Positions 43,872 through 55,193 are shown, counted from the stretch's first letter. The stretch is 64,000 bases of DNA from Chara braunii (GCA_003427395.1 BFEA01000342.1:1164061-1228060), one strand, 5' to 3'. Translations and numbers: made by a program. Notes: generated by a model not told the origin, from the letters alone.

Positions 43872-45074
43872 TGCGAGGATCTGGGTCCTCGGCAGGCCTA
43901 AGGGGCCTCTTGCTGCAGATGTGCCCGCCCTAAGTGAAGGCGGGCCTAACAAATCACGAGAGGCCCTACGCTGTCAATTTCGTATTTGGGGTCCAGGCAG
44001 TTTCGTCGCGCCAGTTGGTTGAGGTTCCACACAGGCCGAGCAGCGAGACATTCCACGGCCTTCCAGGCCTTTCCAAAATGATGCAGGCCCTGGACGAGAA
44101 TCACAGGCTCATACACAGACAGTTCGGAGGCCCAACCGAATGAGGCCCAGTAGCTGGAACAGAGGCGCAGCATCCTGGGGCCTACCGGAAGCTTCTGGGC
44201 CCAGGCCCAGACCAGCCAGGCTGCGAAGGCAGGCAGGCAGGAAAGAGCTCGCTGCCTGGAGCCTCATTCAGGCACTTGCTGTCTGGCAGCAGCGCTGCTG
44301 GAGCTTTTGCTCGCGTGCTGGCTACCGCTGCAGCAAGGTGCTGCACACGTGCGATCGTGTGGGGAAGCAGGGGGCTGTTGAGGGCAGCGCCATAGCCCAG
44401 CCTCCATAGCTGGCTGAGGGCTTGGTTGTACAGTGAGGCGCAGGGGTGGTCTTCGGGTGTACTGAGGGAAGACGTGGGTGTAAGAAAAGGAAGAGAGAGA
44501 AGGATGATGATGATGATGATGATGTGAGGGCACATGCCTGGTATTGGCGATAGTCTGCATTGGGCGACATCTTCAAGTACTTCGTGAGCTGCTGACGTCA
44601 ACAGTTGCATTGTCAATTAGTAGGCAGATTGTAGCTGTGTAGATAGTAGGCTGGGCGCCGAGCGCCAAGAAGGGAGACGGGGCCTGGACACGCATGTTGG
44701 TGGTGGTGGCTCGTTGACATTGGTTTTCAGTGTTAGAAATTTTCATTGGTGTTATATTGGTGCATTTCTGCTTTCCGGAAAGTACTTCGTGAGCTGCTGA
44801 CGTCAACAGTTGCATTGTCAATTAGTAGGCAGATTGTAGCTGTGTAGGGAAGTAGGCTGGGCGCCGAGCGCCAAGTAGGGAGATAGGGCCTGGACACTCA
44901 TGTTGGTGGTGGTGGCGAGAGCTAGCTCTCATTGACATTGGTTTTCAGAGTTACGAATCTTCATTGGTGTTATATTGGTGCATTCTGCTTTCCGGACACT
45001 GTGTTACTATCTGGCCTTCAATGTGATTGTGTATTCTGGTTATTGTCATCTCGCTACTGCTCATTTTCCTTGCA
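43872..45074 (+). repeat. Probable solo LTR of the F family inside element D
   Basis: It starts TGCGAGG and ends TTTTCCTTGCA, as the F LTR does (TGCGAGG...TTCCTTGCA). It shares landmarks in order: GCCCTAAGTGAAGGC, GCCAGTTGGTTGA, GGGCCTACCGGAAGCTTCTGGGC, GCTGACGTCAACAG and GGGCGCCGAGCGCC. No internal element sequence accompanies it, so it looks like a solo LTR left by recombination. Flanking A-runs hide any clear target duplication. Confidence 0.7.
44576..44997. repeat. 205-bp tandem duplication inside the solo LTR
   Basis: AGTACTTCGTGAGCTGCTGA recurs at 44576 and 44781, and both copies run on to CTGCTTTCCGGA. The first copy lacks a few bases near GAGAGCTAGCTC. Confidence 0.85.
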
Positions 45075-45128
45075 AAAGATATTGTCCGGGGGGAAAATTT
45101 TTCTTATTGATTAGAGTGTCAGTCCACA

Positions 45129-47038
45129 TTGGGGATTAGGGAGCCGCATGCTTTTCTGTTCTCCTCTCCCACTGATGGCCTAAAGGACACTGCCGATAGC
45201 AGTCACTGCAGTTCCCTGCAGCAACTCATGTCAGCAGGTCAGCGACCTGTGGTACTTCCTCGACGCAGTCCTCGGATAGCAGCTCTTCTCAGCAAACAGC
45301 AGCAGGCGGCAGCGCGCATCCCGACACTTACGGTACCAAGGAAGCGGCAAATGGTGGTCCTGCCAGCGTTTCCAGTCCAAGGCGCGGATGAGGTGTCCGG
45401 CGTGTTCTTGCAGCGCGTGCAGGCCTTCATGGACCTGGCCGCTGCCGAACAGGAGCGGATTGCCACTGCAGCAGCTGAACAGCAGAGACTGGCCGAAGAG
45501 GCAGCAGCTGAGCAACAGAGCCTGGCTAACGAGGCTGCCGCCGAGGCACAACGTTTGGCCAAGCAGACAGCCGTCGAAGCAACGCAACAGCAACAGTGTG
45601 CCGCAAGCACACGGGTCCTGCAGAATGAGGAGCAGCGTTTCAGTGAGCTCCTCATGACGTGGACTTCTGTGCCATCAGCCGTGTGATCATCGCCAACAGC
45701 GGCGGAACAGGAGAAAGCATAATTGACTTACCTACTCAGACACTTGTAATACACTGTGAACTGGCAGCAGGAGCAGTTGCGGCAGCACGCTCAGGCAGCA
45801 TAACAGCAGCAACAGGTCCTAAAAGCTTCCGCTAATGACTTCAAGACACTCGTGACAGCAATCAACTCTGCCAAAACACAGCAGCAGCAAGTCAACCACA
45901 CACTTACCTCGCGCCTGAGTACGGTCGAAGCACACCAATCGGTTCATCAACAGCTGGCCAGCAATGGGGCCCACCTGTTGCAGCAATCGAAAGTACAGCC
46001 GCCACCACCACTCAGCGCATTGATCACATTATCAGCCTGATTGGCGAGGTAGGCCAGTTCAAGTCCCCAACGACGCTCAACAACCAAGTGACGGCACTCA
46101 AAACCCAGCTGGGTCAGCTCAAGTCCAGACCGGACAGCGGCAAGACATACAAGATGCCCAAGTTCAACGTAGCAAAATTTGACGACAATCGCAAGACCGA
46201 CTCATTGGCATGGTGGACTGCATTCAACACGGAGGCAGACGTACATCATGTCCCTGACGACCAGCGCCTCAACGCGCTATACCTCCAGCTGATTGGCGGC
46301 AGCCAGGCCTTCATGAACAATTTGGCGTTACAAAAGGCTTGTACGATCGCAACACTGCACACCAAGATTACATGGGCAAAGTTTGATCAGCTATGGCATA
46401 CACGGTTCATGGTCCGAAACATGAAGAAGATCATCATGAATGAGCTCTGCCATTGCAGTCAGAGCACTATGCCCACCCGAGAATGGTTGACGAAGTGGCA
46501 AAAGTTTGTTTCCACTCCGAAATTCAACCTCAATCTCGACGATTTGAGATCTGAGTTCTTCTCTCGGTCATGTGACGGGTTGACTACGGCTCTCGGCAAC
46601 GAGTTGCAGTACGAGACCTTCGACGCAGTCATATCAAGAGCGAACATTCTCATACAAACGGACTGGCGGGCGGCCAATGAACGTCGCCAGCAGCAGCCAG
46701 CCTATGTGGCGAAGCCAGGATCTCAGCGGCACAATGCCAATGTGATCCTAATCGGATCACAAGAGGACCACGCCGCTGCAGCAGCCTCTGGTGAACGAGA
46801 TGTTGTAGCAGCGATCCCTCCTCGACGCACACGAGCTCGGAAGAAGAAGGCGACTACCCAAGCATCGGAAGGAGCTGGACAGCAGCCGTGGATGCAGTAT
46901 CACATTAGCGAGGAGGTCTACCACCTCCACCTTAAGTCCAACTATTGTCTTTGGTGCAACAATGTCAAGCACGCAACCGCCCAATGCACGGACAAGGGAA
47001 AAGCTAGTGTGCCTCGTCCAAACAGCTCGGGAAATTGA
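45129..47038 (+). pseudogene. Element D gag
   Basis: The first open frame (45129-45686) encodes an Ala/Gln/Glu-rich coiled coil (A-A-E-Q-Q-R-L-A-E-E-A repeats). After stops (45687-46087) a 316-residue frame starting 46088 holds the capsid (K-M-P-K-F-N-V-A-K-F-D-D, W-W-T-A-F-N-T-E-A, W-A-K-F-D-Q-L-W). A basic linker follows (R-R-T-R-A-R-K-K-K), then a perfect CCHC knuckle, C-L-W-C-N-N-V-K-H-A-T-A-Q-C (about 46948-46988), and a stop at 47036-47038. The gap between the frames is Gln-rich and likely was once coding. Confidence 0.83.
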
Positions 47039-47538
47039 GCACTGCAAGGAGTGCAGCGATGGCTCTCCCCACTCTGCCAGAAACGGTTGCCTTGCTAGCC
47101 GACTTCATCTCCGGAAACATGCGGTAGTCGATGATTCTTGTTTCACTTATGAGGATTATGCAGTCCAGCTGGTCCCACCGTTGAACCAGCCTAGTCACAT
47201 GCATGATGTCAGCATATGCGCGGCCTGCGCACCGTCAACAAGTGAACCGGTCTTTTCGCCTACACACTTCGAGGACTCGTCGGCGTGGTCAAGACTTGAG
47301 GAGACTCGCTAACGATAGACGACTTACAATCGTTGCCTCTTCCCTCGACTGGATCCTTGCCCAAGCCGCATTGCAATGCCTTAATGGCCAACCTACGCTG
47401 TAGTACCAGCTCCGTTGATGAACGGCGGATATTCGCGCCTATCTTGCGAAGACCAACCGCGAGCACGCCTCCCAAAGGTATGTCGAAACCGACACACCCC
47501 TCCTCTATGTCTGAATTCAAATCGGAAAGGCAACCTGC

Positions 47539-47970
47539 AGTGCCTTGATTGATTGCGGAGCGTCTCGCAACTATATGAGCCAAGCTTTTATGGCCCGCGC
47601 TGGCCTCGGCCCCCGCGTTCGAAGGAAAACGCGGCCAACGCATGTAACACTCGTAGACGAACACACGCAAAAGTCGATTGACCGATGCGTTGACGACGTC
47701 CCGATTTATTTTGCGCCACTTGCGTGCAAGCCGGTGTCTTTCGACATCCTCGACACCAAGTTCGACATGATTTTAGGCATGTCTTGGTTGCGTAGCGCCG
47801 ACCACCCGGTGAGCTTCCATAACCGCACCGTTCACGTTCATGATCGGAATGGTGAGCTAGTCACATGTACGGTCCCGGCCCCTCACACTTCGATTTGTTG
47901 CCACGTGGTCTCTGCAGCGAGGATTCACGATGCCATCACTCGGAACGGCGTCAATGCGATGGGAATATGA
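47539..47970 (+). pseudogene. Element D aspartic protease region
   Basis: The 141-residue frame opens with I-D-C-G-A-S-R-N-Y-M-S (active site D-C-G-A instead of the usual D-S/T-G-A) and includes V-S-F-D-I-L-D-T-K-F-D-M-I-L-G-M-S-W-L, the second conserved block. The catalytic Asp is kept. Between gag and here (47039-47538) the frames are broken. Confidence 0.82.
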
Positions 47971-47973
47971 TTC

Positions 47974-48600
47974 TTGCATGCGCTCCCTATGATGATCGAA
48001 CCGAAGGCATTGTCGTCGAACCCACATATTATTCATCTCTTAGACGGTTATGGAGACGTCTTCGCAGCTCCCGCCGAAACAGTCCCGAATCGGCCCATAC
48101 GTCACCGGATTACTCTCGAGGATGGTTTCGTCCCTCCGCGCGGATGTATTTACCGGATGAGCGAAGAGGAACTCGAGGTGCTTCGCGCACAGTTGGATGA
48201 CCTCTTAGACAAGGGCTGGATTCACCCGAGTTATTCGCCCTACGATGCGCCGATTCTCTTTGTCCGGAAGAGGAACAAGGACCTTCGGTTGTGTATAGAC
48301 TATCGAAAACTTAACGCGCAAATAGTGAAGAACGTCGGCCCTCTCCCTCAGATTGATGATCTCCTTGAGAGATTGGGCGGTGCCACATACTTCTCAAAGT
48401 TGGACTTGAAGTCGGGCTACCACCAGATTGAAATTCAGCCCGAAGATCGGTACAATACCGCCTTCAAAACGCGGTATGGGCATTTTGAGCATGTCGTAAT
48501 GCCATTCGGGCCCACCAATGCTCCGGTGACCTTCCAAGCAGCTATGGCGACCGAGTTTCGAGACCTACTCGACCGCACCGTACTCATTTACCTCGATTAG
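47974..48600 (+). pseudogene. Element D reverse transcriptase, truncated in the catalytic motif
   Basis: The 208-residue frame contains [41 protein letters not shown] and M-P-F-G-P-T-N-A-P-V-T-F-Q (normally G-L-T-N). It ends L-I-Y-L-D-stop. About 20 bases are missing at 48598-48602, so the second D of Y-L-D-D and the next residues are deleted. Sequence resumes with T-F-D-E-H-L-E-H-L. Confidence 0.87.
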
Positions 48601-49419
48601 TCAGACATTCGACGAGCATCTCGAACACCTTCACGCTGTTCTAGAAAGGCTTCGCACGACCAAGTACAAAGCAAATTGCGACAAGTGCGAATTCACACAG
48701 CAAGAGCCCGAGTACTTGGGCCATTATGTTACGCCCCAAGGCATTCGTCCCTTAGCGGACAAGATCCAAGCCATCGTGGACTGGCTGGAACCCCGTACCA
48801 CTACGGACGTACACTCATTCATGAGTCTTTGACTGGATATTACCAATGTTTTGTCGACTCTTACTCCAAAGTTGTTGCACCATTGTCGAGGCTTCAGTCT
48901 CCGAAGGTGCCCTTTGAGTTCGATGACGCAGCCCGGACTGCATTCCAGGTGTTGCAGGACACGATGCTTCGCGCTCCCGCCCTCCGCATTTATGATCCCA
49001 CCTTACGTACCCGAGTGACTACGGACGCTTCCTGATACGACATTGATGCGATATTGGAACAGAATGACGACGATGATTGGCAACCGATCGAGTACTTCTC
49101 CCAAAAAGTACCTCTAGTCCATTCTCCGAATGACACTAGGAAGAAAGAGTTGCTGGCTTTCGTCACCATTCTCAAATGATGGCGACACTTTCTTCTCAGG
49201 CGTCGATGTTTTATGTCGAATACGGATAACAATCCGACCTACTATAAAAGGCAGGACACGGTCACAAGCACGATTGGCCGATGGATGTACTACATTGACC
49301 AATTCGACTTCGACCCCGTCCATATTCCGGGCCTTGCCAATCGAGCAGGGGATGCACTATCACGACGACACGATTTATGTGCCTTGGTGCCTTCTACCTT
49401 TCAACTCGATGACAATTAG
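48601..49419 (+). pseudogene. Element D RT thumb and RNase H
   Basis: It is readable in pieces: C-D-K-C-E-F-T-Q-Q-E-P-E-Y-L-G-H (about 48680-48725), a frame break near 48830, V-A-P-L-S-R-L-Q-S-P, then R-V-T-T-D-A-S followed at once by a stop (TGA at 49033-49035). RNase H continues with E-Y-F-S-Q-K-V-P and I-P-G-L-A-N-R-A-G-D-A-L-S-R-R (about 49324-49368), with a further in-frame stop near 49180. Confidence 0.82.
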
Positions 49420-50451
49420 TTGCAGCAGCACTTCGTCAATGGTTACAAGTCTGATCTAGAGTACTCAACACTCTATGTGGATCTTTCATCAGATCACCCG
49501 CCGGCAGGTCAGTATCGCATCACCCACAGGTATTTGCTTCTCCACATGCGAGGGAAGGACTTGTTATGCGTGTCACGCAATCGCATCTTGCATACTCGCC
49601 TTCTTCGCAAATTCCACGATTCGCGACTCTCAGAACACCTTGGCGTCACCCGTACTTTGGCACGTGTTCGCCAACTTTTTCACTGGGAAGCTGTTCTGCA
49701 CGACGTCAATAAGTATGTGCACTTGTGTGCAGTTTGCTAGCGCAACAAAGGATGACATCAGCTTCCTTACGGCAAACTCAAACCATTGCCGATTCTTCAA
49801 GAACTGTGCCTCTCCATAGCCATGGATGTTACAGGCCCGTTTCCCAGCGATCACCTTGGTCATGACGGCATCCTCACAGTCGTTGACCGTTTGAGCAAGT
49901 ACGCCCGATTTCTTGCCTGCAAGTATCATGCTGCAGCACCCGAGCTCGCTCGACTCTTGCACACCAGCTGGATTTGCAGTCGTGGTGTTCCGGAAGACAT
50001 CGTGAGCGGCTGCGATATTCGTTTCATGTTGACGTTTTGGACATCCCTCATGGTTGAGTCCGGTGAGACAATGAGGCCGAGTTCCGCTCGACACCCACAA
50101 ACGGATGGACGGACGGAGCAGGCACACCAAACCGCCCAGATGATGCTCCTTACTCTCATTTGTCCGGACCAGAAAGACTGGGTTGATCGCCTGCAGGATA
50201 TCGAGTTCGCCTACAACACTTCAGTGCACCCGACGATTTGTGTGACTCCATACGAGTTGCATCACGGTGGACGGAGAGGTCGTATCTTCGCTAACCTTCT
50301 TCTCCCTCGGGCCGCCGACATAGACGTTGCTTGCTCTCCCGCTTCCATTCGGAAGTACAGGGACTTGCTGATCAAAGCCCGCACAAATATGCAAAAGGCT
50401 CAGGTCCGCATGCAACAACGAGCTAATCGACGTAGTCTCCCATGTCCTTGA
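49420..50451 (+). pseudogene. Element D integrase
   Basis: The N-terminal zinc-binding domain is readable (H-D-S-R-L-S-E-H-L-G ... H-L-C-A-V-C, then stop at 49738-49740). The catalytic core (49786-50451) has A-M-D-V-T-G-P-F (first D) and D-G-R-T-E-Q-A-H-Q (E). The second block reads I-V-S-G-C-D-I-R-F where S-D-R-D is expected, so the second catalytic Asp is Gly. The frame ends at a TGA in the C-terminal part. A related C-terminal domain follows. Confidence 0.83.
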
Positions 50452-51230
50452 GGGTGACCTTGTCTGGGTCCTCGCTGAGGAATTCACACTTGAGCAGGAG
50501 TCTCTCACAAACTCCTCCCCAAATGGTTCGGACCATGGAAGGTAATTTCTGCAGCCGGCGACGATCTTGAGGGCCCTTCCTTTGTGATTAACATCCCACC
50601 GCACCTCACCGTGCACCCGGTCTTTCATGCATCAAAGTTGGCCGTTTACATACACCTTCGGCTGATGAGTTTCCTGGTAGATGGTCACAGGATCCGCCGT
50701 CCATGGATAGACATCAGGAAGTTGACCGTGTCATCACACACCGCAAACATGGCAACAAGCCAAGCCAATGCAGTACCAAGTCACGTTCAAGCTATGTGAT
50801 ATAGACGACACTCGATGGATCTCTCAAGCAGATTTACAGGCCTTTCCTTTGTGATTAACATCCCACCGCACCTCACCGTGCACCCGGTCTTTCATGCGTC
50901 AAAGTTGGTCGTTTACACACACCTTCGGCTGATGAGTTTCTTGGTAGAAGGTCACAGGATCCGTCGTCCATGGATAGGCATCAGGAAGTTGACCGTGTCA
51001 TCATGCACCGCAAACATGGCAACAAGCCAAGCCAATGCAGTACCAAGTCATGTTCAAGCTATGTGATATAGACGACACTCGATGGATCTCTCGAGCAGAT
51101 TTACAGGCATCTGCACCACTCATCTTCTCTGAGTATGAAAGGTGGCGCCTTGCCAAGGACAAAGTTTGTCCCTCCCGGCCCACCCAGGTTTCGGACAGAC
51201 AACTTCGCCCTCGCAGGTAGCTTGGTCTTT
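50452..51230 (+). pseudogene. Element D integrase tail with chromodomain-like end
   Basis: It carries I-P-P-H-L-T-V-H-P-V-F-H-A-S-K-L twice because of a 267-bp tandem duplication. The final frame (51035-51220) reads Y-Q-V-M-F-K-L-C-D-I-D-D-T-R-W-I-S-R-A-D-L, which fits the chromodomain core, and ends Q-L-R-P-R-R. The duplication and stops between copies disrupt the tail. Confidence 0.78.
50575..51110. repeat. 267-bp tandem duplication
   Basis: TTTGTGATTAACATCCCACC occurs at 50581 and 50848, and both copies run through CGCAAACATGGCAACAAGCC to GCAGATTTACAGGC with few differences. Confidence 0.9.
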
Positions 51231-51231
51231 T

Positions 51232-51242
51232 AAGGGGGGCAG
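51232..51242 (+). other. Element D polypurine tract
   Basis: AAGGGGGGCAG lies two bases before the 3' LTR, the expected plus-strand priming site. Confidence 0.82.
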
Positions 51243-51244
51243 TG

Positions 51245-52397
51245 TGTTACATACTAGATTCCACACGGCCCCTGTTAGGCCCGCCAACTAGGTCTAGGGG
51301 GTTATCCCAAACCATGGCCACGCTGGGCCAATCCGGCCTGAAAGCCAGACCTTTGGAAAGGCCGACGGTAGGCCTCCAGCAAACCGGTTCAGACCCGGGT
51401 CTGCAGCTGCAGGCCCTAAGCGCGAAGCCCGCCCAAACGTTTTTCGTTTGGGCCTGGCGGCCGAGGATTGAGGCTGCCACTTCCTTGCGGGTCCGATCTG
51501 AACCGCAGATCGAGTTGACACTTCAGATCACGGCATGGCTTCACCAGCAGCCAGGTCGAACAGGCCACCGCCGTTACTTAGTACCCGCCAGCAGTCTGTT
51601 TTGGACACTTTCAGACCCCAACATTGAGGAGCAGCAGCGCTGCGCTATTTTGGGTTTAGCGCAGCTCCAGGCCGTAGCACTAGGTGTAGCGCTAGCTGCA
51701 GAGGCAAGAGAGAGAGAGAGAGAGAAGAGATTTACCTGCTACCTACCTATGAGCGCCATAGCTCCAGCGTCGAGGGTGAATCTTCAGCAGCTCCGAAGTG
51801 GCACCTTACGTCAGCAGGTTGGTGCCTGGACACTAGATCAGGGAGCGAGGACTCTCCTCCTCCCACCTCTCCATCTCCACCTTCTGCTCTGCCCCTCTCG
51901 GTTCTTCTTCTTCTTCTTCTTCTTCTTCTTCTTCTTCTAACCTTCCACATTTTGGACTACTATCTGGACAGAGATCAGAGGTGGACTATCAGTGACATAG
52001 GGACTCAGACTATTTTGGATTGAGACATTGAGGGGACCATGTTGGAAATCTGACATCAGTGGCATCATGAGATTCTGTATCTCCGACATTTCGAGACTTT
52101 GTATCTTCGACATTTCGGGATTTCTATTCCGGCGATATTGGTGTTGGCACCATCTCTCCTCCTCTCTTCTCCCTACCTTTCGTCTGTGCATGATTGTGCA
52201 GGCGCTAGTGCTATGTTCCATGCTTGAAGCGCCAGGCCTCCCACCCGATGAATGTATGGTGTGAGTCCGTAGATAGTCCAAGTCAGGTGTGAGTCAGATC
52301 CATGTTTATCAGTCTTCCGCTGCATTATATTGCTCTTTGTCACTGGTCAGTTCTGGGTTGTGCATCATACTTGTGTTCGCTTCACTAGTATGCAACA
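51245..52397 (+). repeat. Element D 3' LTR
   Basis: 1,153 bp, collinear with the 5' LTR. Differences include a longer TTC run (51905-51937), an AGAGAG run near 51709-51723 and scattered substitutions. Confidence 0.92.
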
Positions 52398-52990
52398 CTA
52401 AGTCGGGCCTGAATATCCACGAGAGGCCTTATCTCAGCATTTACCAATGTGGGTATCAGACAGTTGCTGCATGGCAGCTGGTTGAAGTGCAACCTGGACC
52501 TCACCCTGGACTCTTTCCAGAAGCAGCAGCTGAGCCAAGCAGTTGAGCCTAGGACGCAGGTGCTTGCGCCCTGGGCACACGAAGCGTGAGGCCGACACAA
52601 CACGAAGTGGCCACGGGCCAATGATAATGCAACATTGTCGTCACACCTACCCCGCGGGCCAACGCAAACACAACAAACAGCCTCGAGAGTCCTGGGTGTG
52701 CCCAATTGAAAAGGGCCCAGGCCCTCAACAATAGAGACCTTGGGCCCGACTAGAAGCTACTGGAACTTCCTCGGCCAGGCCCAGCCAGTCCAACAGCATG
52801 GCAGCAACTCCCATACAGGAAGGAGACCAGCCAGGGGAAGGCATTCTGGCCTAGGCAGGCAATGCGGACACACTACTGCATCAGAGCGCAAGTGTCTGCA
52901 TGCGCTATGCTGGCTGGAGCGCGCACGGTGTCCCGGCCCTTCGCCGTGTATTGAATGCCTGCTCACGTATCTCCGCTGCGGGTCAAGTAC
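52398..52990 (+). repeat. LTR fragment G, right part
   Basis: After the CTAAG copy it continues TCGGGCCTGAATATCCACGA, equivalent to the region after CCCTAAG in the F LTR and the solo LTR. It shares CAGCTGGTTGAAG and an AAGCTACTGG/GGCCAGGCCCAGCCAG block. Resemblance fades after about 52990, so the 3' end of G is missing or too diverged. Confidence 0.5.
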
Positions 52991-53408
52991 ATACACTCGC
53001 CGTGTGACCAGTAAAATAGACACTACCACCGACAAAATGGTGGGTGCGCCACTGGACTTTCCTTTGGTCCACATAGGCTCGGCGCCCTGTTGTACAGCAG
53101 AGCACGACCGGCCTGTGGTCGTGGTAGCCGCCGGGTTCGCCCACGGACGCGGAGGTAGAGGGACCGGTGCGGTCTTTTCTACTGCGCGTCTAGCACCCCC
53201 TACTCGAGTTATGGGATGAGTGCAAAAGGGTAACGTCACAATCAAAGCAAGGAAGAGCGAAAGAAAAGGCAAAGAAAGGGAAATAGAAAAATGGGAGAAG
53301 CCGCACGTCAGACCTGCACATCCTGATTCGGATCGTCGTTTTGTCTGGAGCGGGCTGGTGGTCTAGAGCTGCTTCCCCTTTTACTTTAATTATTATTATT
53401 ACTATTAT
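52991..53408. other. Unassigned sequence with ATT repeat
   Basis: No gene is recognised. It ends in an ATT/ACT microsatellite (about 53388-53408) that served as target for element F. Confidence 0.5.
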
Positions 53409-54407
53409 TGCGAGGCATAGGCCTCGATAAGCCCTACTGGGCCCCTACTTGCAACAGGTCGGCCGCCCTAAGTGAAGGCAGGCCCGACAGACGACAAGAG
53501 GCCTGTTTTTTACTACTTCGCAACTGGGGAAAATTAAGGCAGTTGCGCAGTGCCAATTGGTTGAAGGCGCCCAGGCCCTGGCCTCCTTTATTGACGGTAT
53601 CTAAGTCAGGCCCTGGGCGAGATATGCAGCATAGGCCCAACTCAGACAGCGGGCAGTTGGGCCCAGGTAACTGTCGATGGCCCTGGGCCTGATTCGTTTG
53701 GTATGAGGCTCAACCTCCCTNTGGGCCCAGGTAACTGTCGATGGCCCTGGGCCTGATTCGTTTGGTATGAGGCTCAACCTCCCTGGGCCTACCGGAAGCT
53801 TCTGGGCAGGGACCCATCACAGCCAGGCTGCACGGAAGTAGGCTGGCCATTTCCATTTAGGAAAGGGCCAGCCTACGCATTCGACGTTTGGGCACTGGCT
53901 GCTTTGTGCACGAGCGCTGCTGCGCTATCGCCTGCCAGGCTCAGGCGCTCACGGGCTAGCTGGAAGGAGCAGGCAGCCATAGCCGAGCTGTGCTGCTGTA
54001 TGCTGGATGGGGCACATGGTGTTCCTTGGGTGCAAGTGGCATTTGTGAGTTGGGGAACGAGGTTGTGAGTCATAAGAGAGAGAGATACCTGGTGCTTGAA
54101 GCGTGCGGCATTGGCCGAGATCCGCTCGTACTTTGGGGAGCTGTTGACGTCAACAGCGATATTGTAGAGTAGGCTAGATAGGATCCGCCATCTGGGCGCC
54201 GAGCACCAGATAGGGTATCAACATTGATTCTTCGTTGATGATGATGATGAGACTATTCCAGCATTGTCAATTATGAGCTTTTGGTGTGCTCTTATTTGGT
54301 GAAACTCGTGATGCAATTCTGCTTTTGGTTAGAGGTCACGACTATCTGGTCTCATGTGTATGATGCTGTTTGATTGCTGAAGTTCGCTATTGCTCATCTT
54401 CCTTGCA
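53409..54407 (+). repeat. Element F 5' LTR
   Basis: It starts TGCGAGGCATAGGCCTCG and ends CTTCCTTGCA. It contains a 63-bp segment repeated around an N at 53721, a GACGTCAACAG palindrome region near 54146 and GAT repeats near 54235. Confidence 0.9.
53721..53721. other. Single-N join in F 5' LTR
   Basis: The 63 bases before (53658-53720) and after (53722-53784) are the same. The N is 312 bases from the LTR start. The 3' LTR has the same arrangement. Confidence 0.75.
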
Positions 54408-54410
54408 ATT

Positions 54411-54424
54411 TGGTATCGGAGTTG
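54411..54424 (+). other. Element F primer binding site (initiator-Met type)
   Basis: TGGTATCGGAGTTG, three bases after the LTR, with the same A-to-G variant as in B and D. Confidence 0.85.
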
Positions 54425-55106
54425 TGGTTCGGTTCGCTAATCTGTCGCTTATCTTCTGCCTAATGTGGTACATGCACGCGGTGTGTACGATGAGCGACCG
54501 TGCCATGGGACGTGTGTAGTGAGGAAGGCGAAGATAAGTGGCGACCTAGGAGGTGAGGGGTATCGCCAAGAAGGCTATGCGGTGTAATGTGGGTTCTGGA
54601 TGGTGTGATGAGAACTATCTGATGTGCGATTGGTGCTGAGGTGGAACGACGTGTAATGCTGGTGTGCCGAAGCAATGACTGGTCATTACAATCGGCGTCA
54701 GGTCATCTGGTGAGATTATCTTTGTGGTTGGGGGCAGCTATTTGAGGTACGTTGCTCTTAACCTTATCTACCCTCTTCGACACTTCTTACCGTGAGGATG
54801 TGTGTTCCATGTTGAGAGTCCTCTCATTGTGAGGAGTCGAGTGCGCTCAGCCTTGAGAGTCGGCAATGTTCACGTGGAGCATCTGGGGGAAGATGGGCGG
54901 AGCTTTCAGAAGGCCCCTGGACAAAGCACTGGGTCACGATCACCATGTAAACGCGTGCCGGGAGTAGAGCACGCATGCTTTGTTGCTTGTCCTTTGTTTG
55001 GCTCGCTGCGCTGTTAGATGGGTTCTGAGGGGCAGGCCAGCCCTATGTGGGAGACGAGAACCGGGCGTCTATAAATAAACACCGGCAGGGGAAACCATTG
55101 GCTGTG

Positions 55107-55193
55107 ATCATCGTCCTATTTGCGACGTTAAATAATTCATGAGGACACTTGGGGGTGGTCCTTAAATAGCCTCTTGATCAGCCAATCGGTGCA
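55107..55193 (+). ncRNA. Conserved leader hairpin of element F
   Basis: It contains TCGTCCTATTTGCGACGTTA, then TGAGGAC, a G-rich loop and GTCCTTA, able to pair over 7 bases including one G-U. It is the counterpart of 2816-2892 in element B and differs by a C-G for G-C swap at the loop-closing pair, which keeps the stem. Confidence 0.55.

Larger units (their letters stand above)
41961..52397 (+). mobile_element. Element D: chromovirus-type Ty3/Gypsy retrotransposon
   Basis: It is bounded by 1,155- and 1,153-bp LTRs with ends TGTTACATAC and TATGCAACA and a perfect CTAAG duplication. It contains an initiator-Met-type primer binding site, gag with CCHC knuckle, protease, RT, RNase H, integrase, a chromodomain-like tail and a good polypurine tract. 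An F-family solo LTR sits in its leader. The pol reading is broken many times and key RT and integrase residues are lost. Confidence 0.92.

Noticed and set aside
44182-44616. 144-residue minus-strand frame
   Set aside because: It lies within the solo LTR and contains a His/Ile run from a GAT repeat; no domain.
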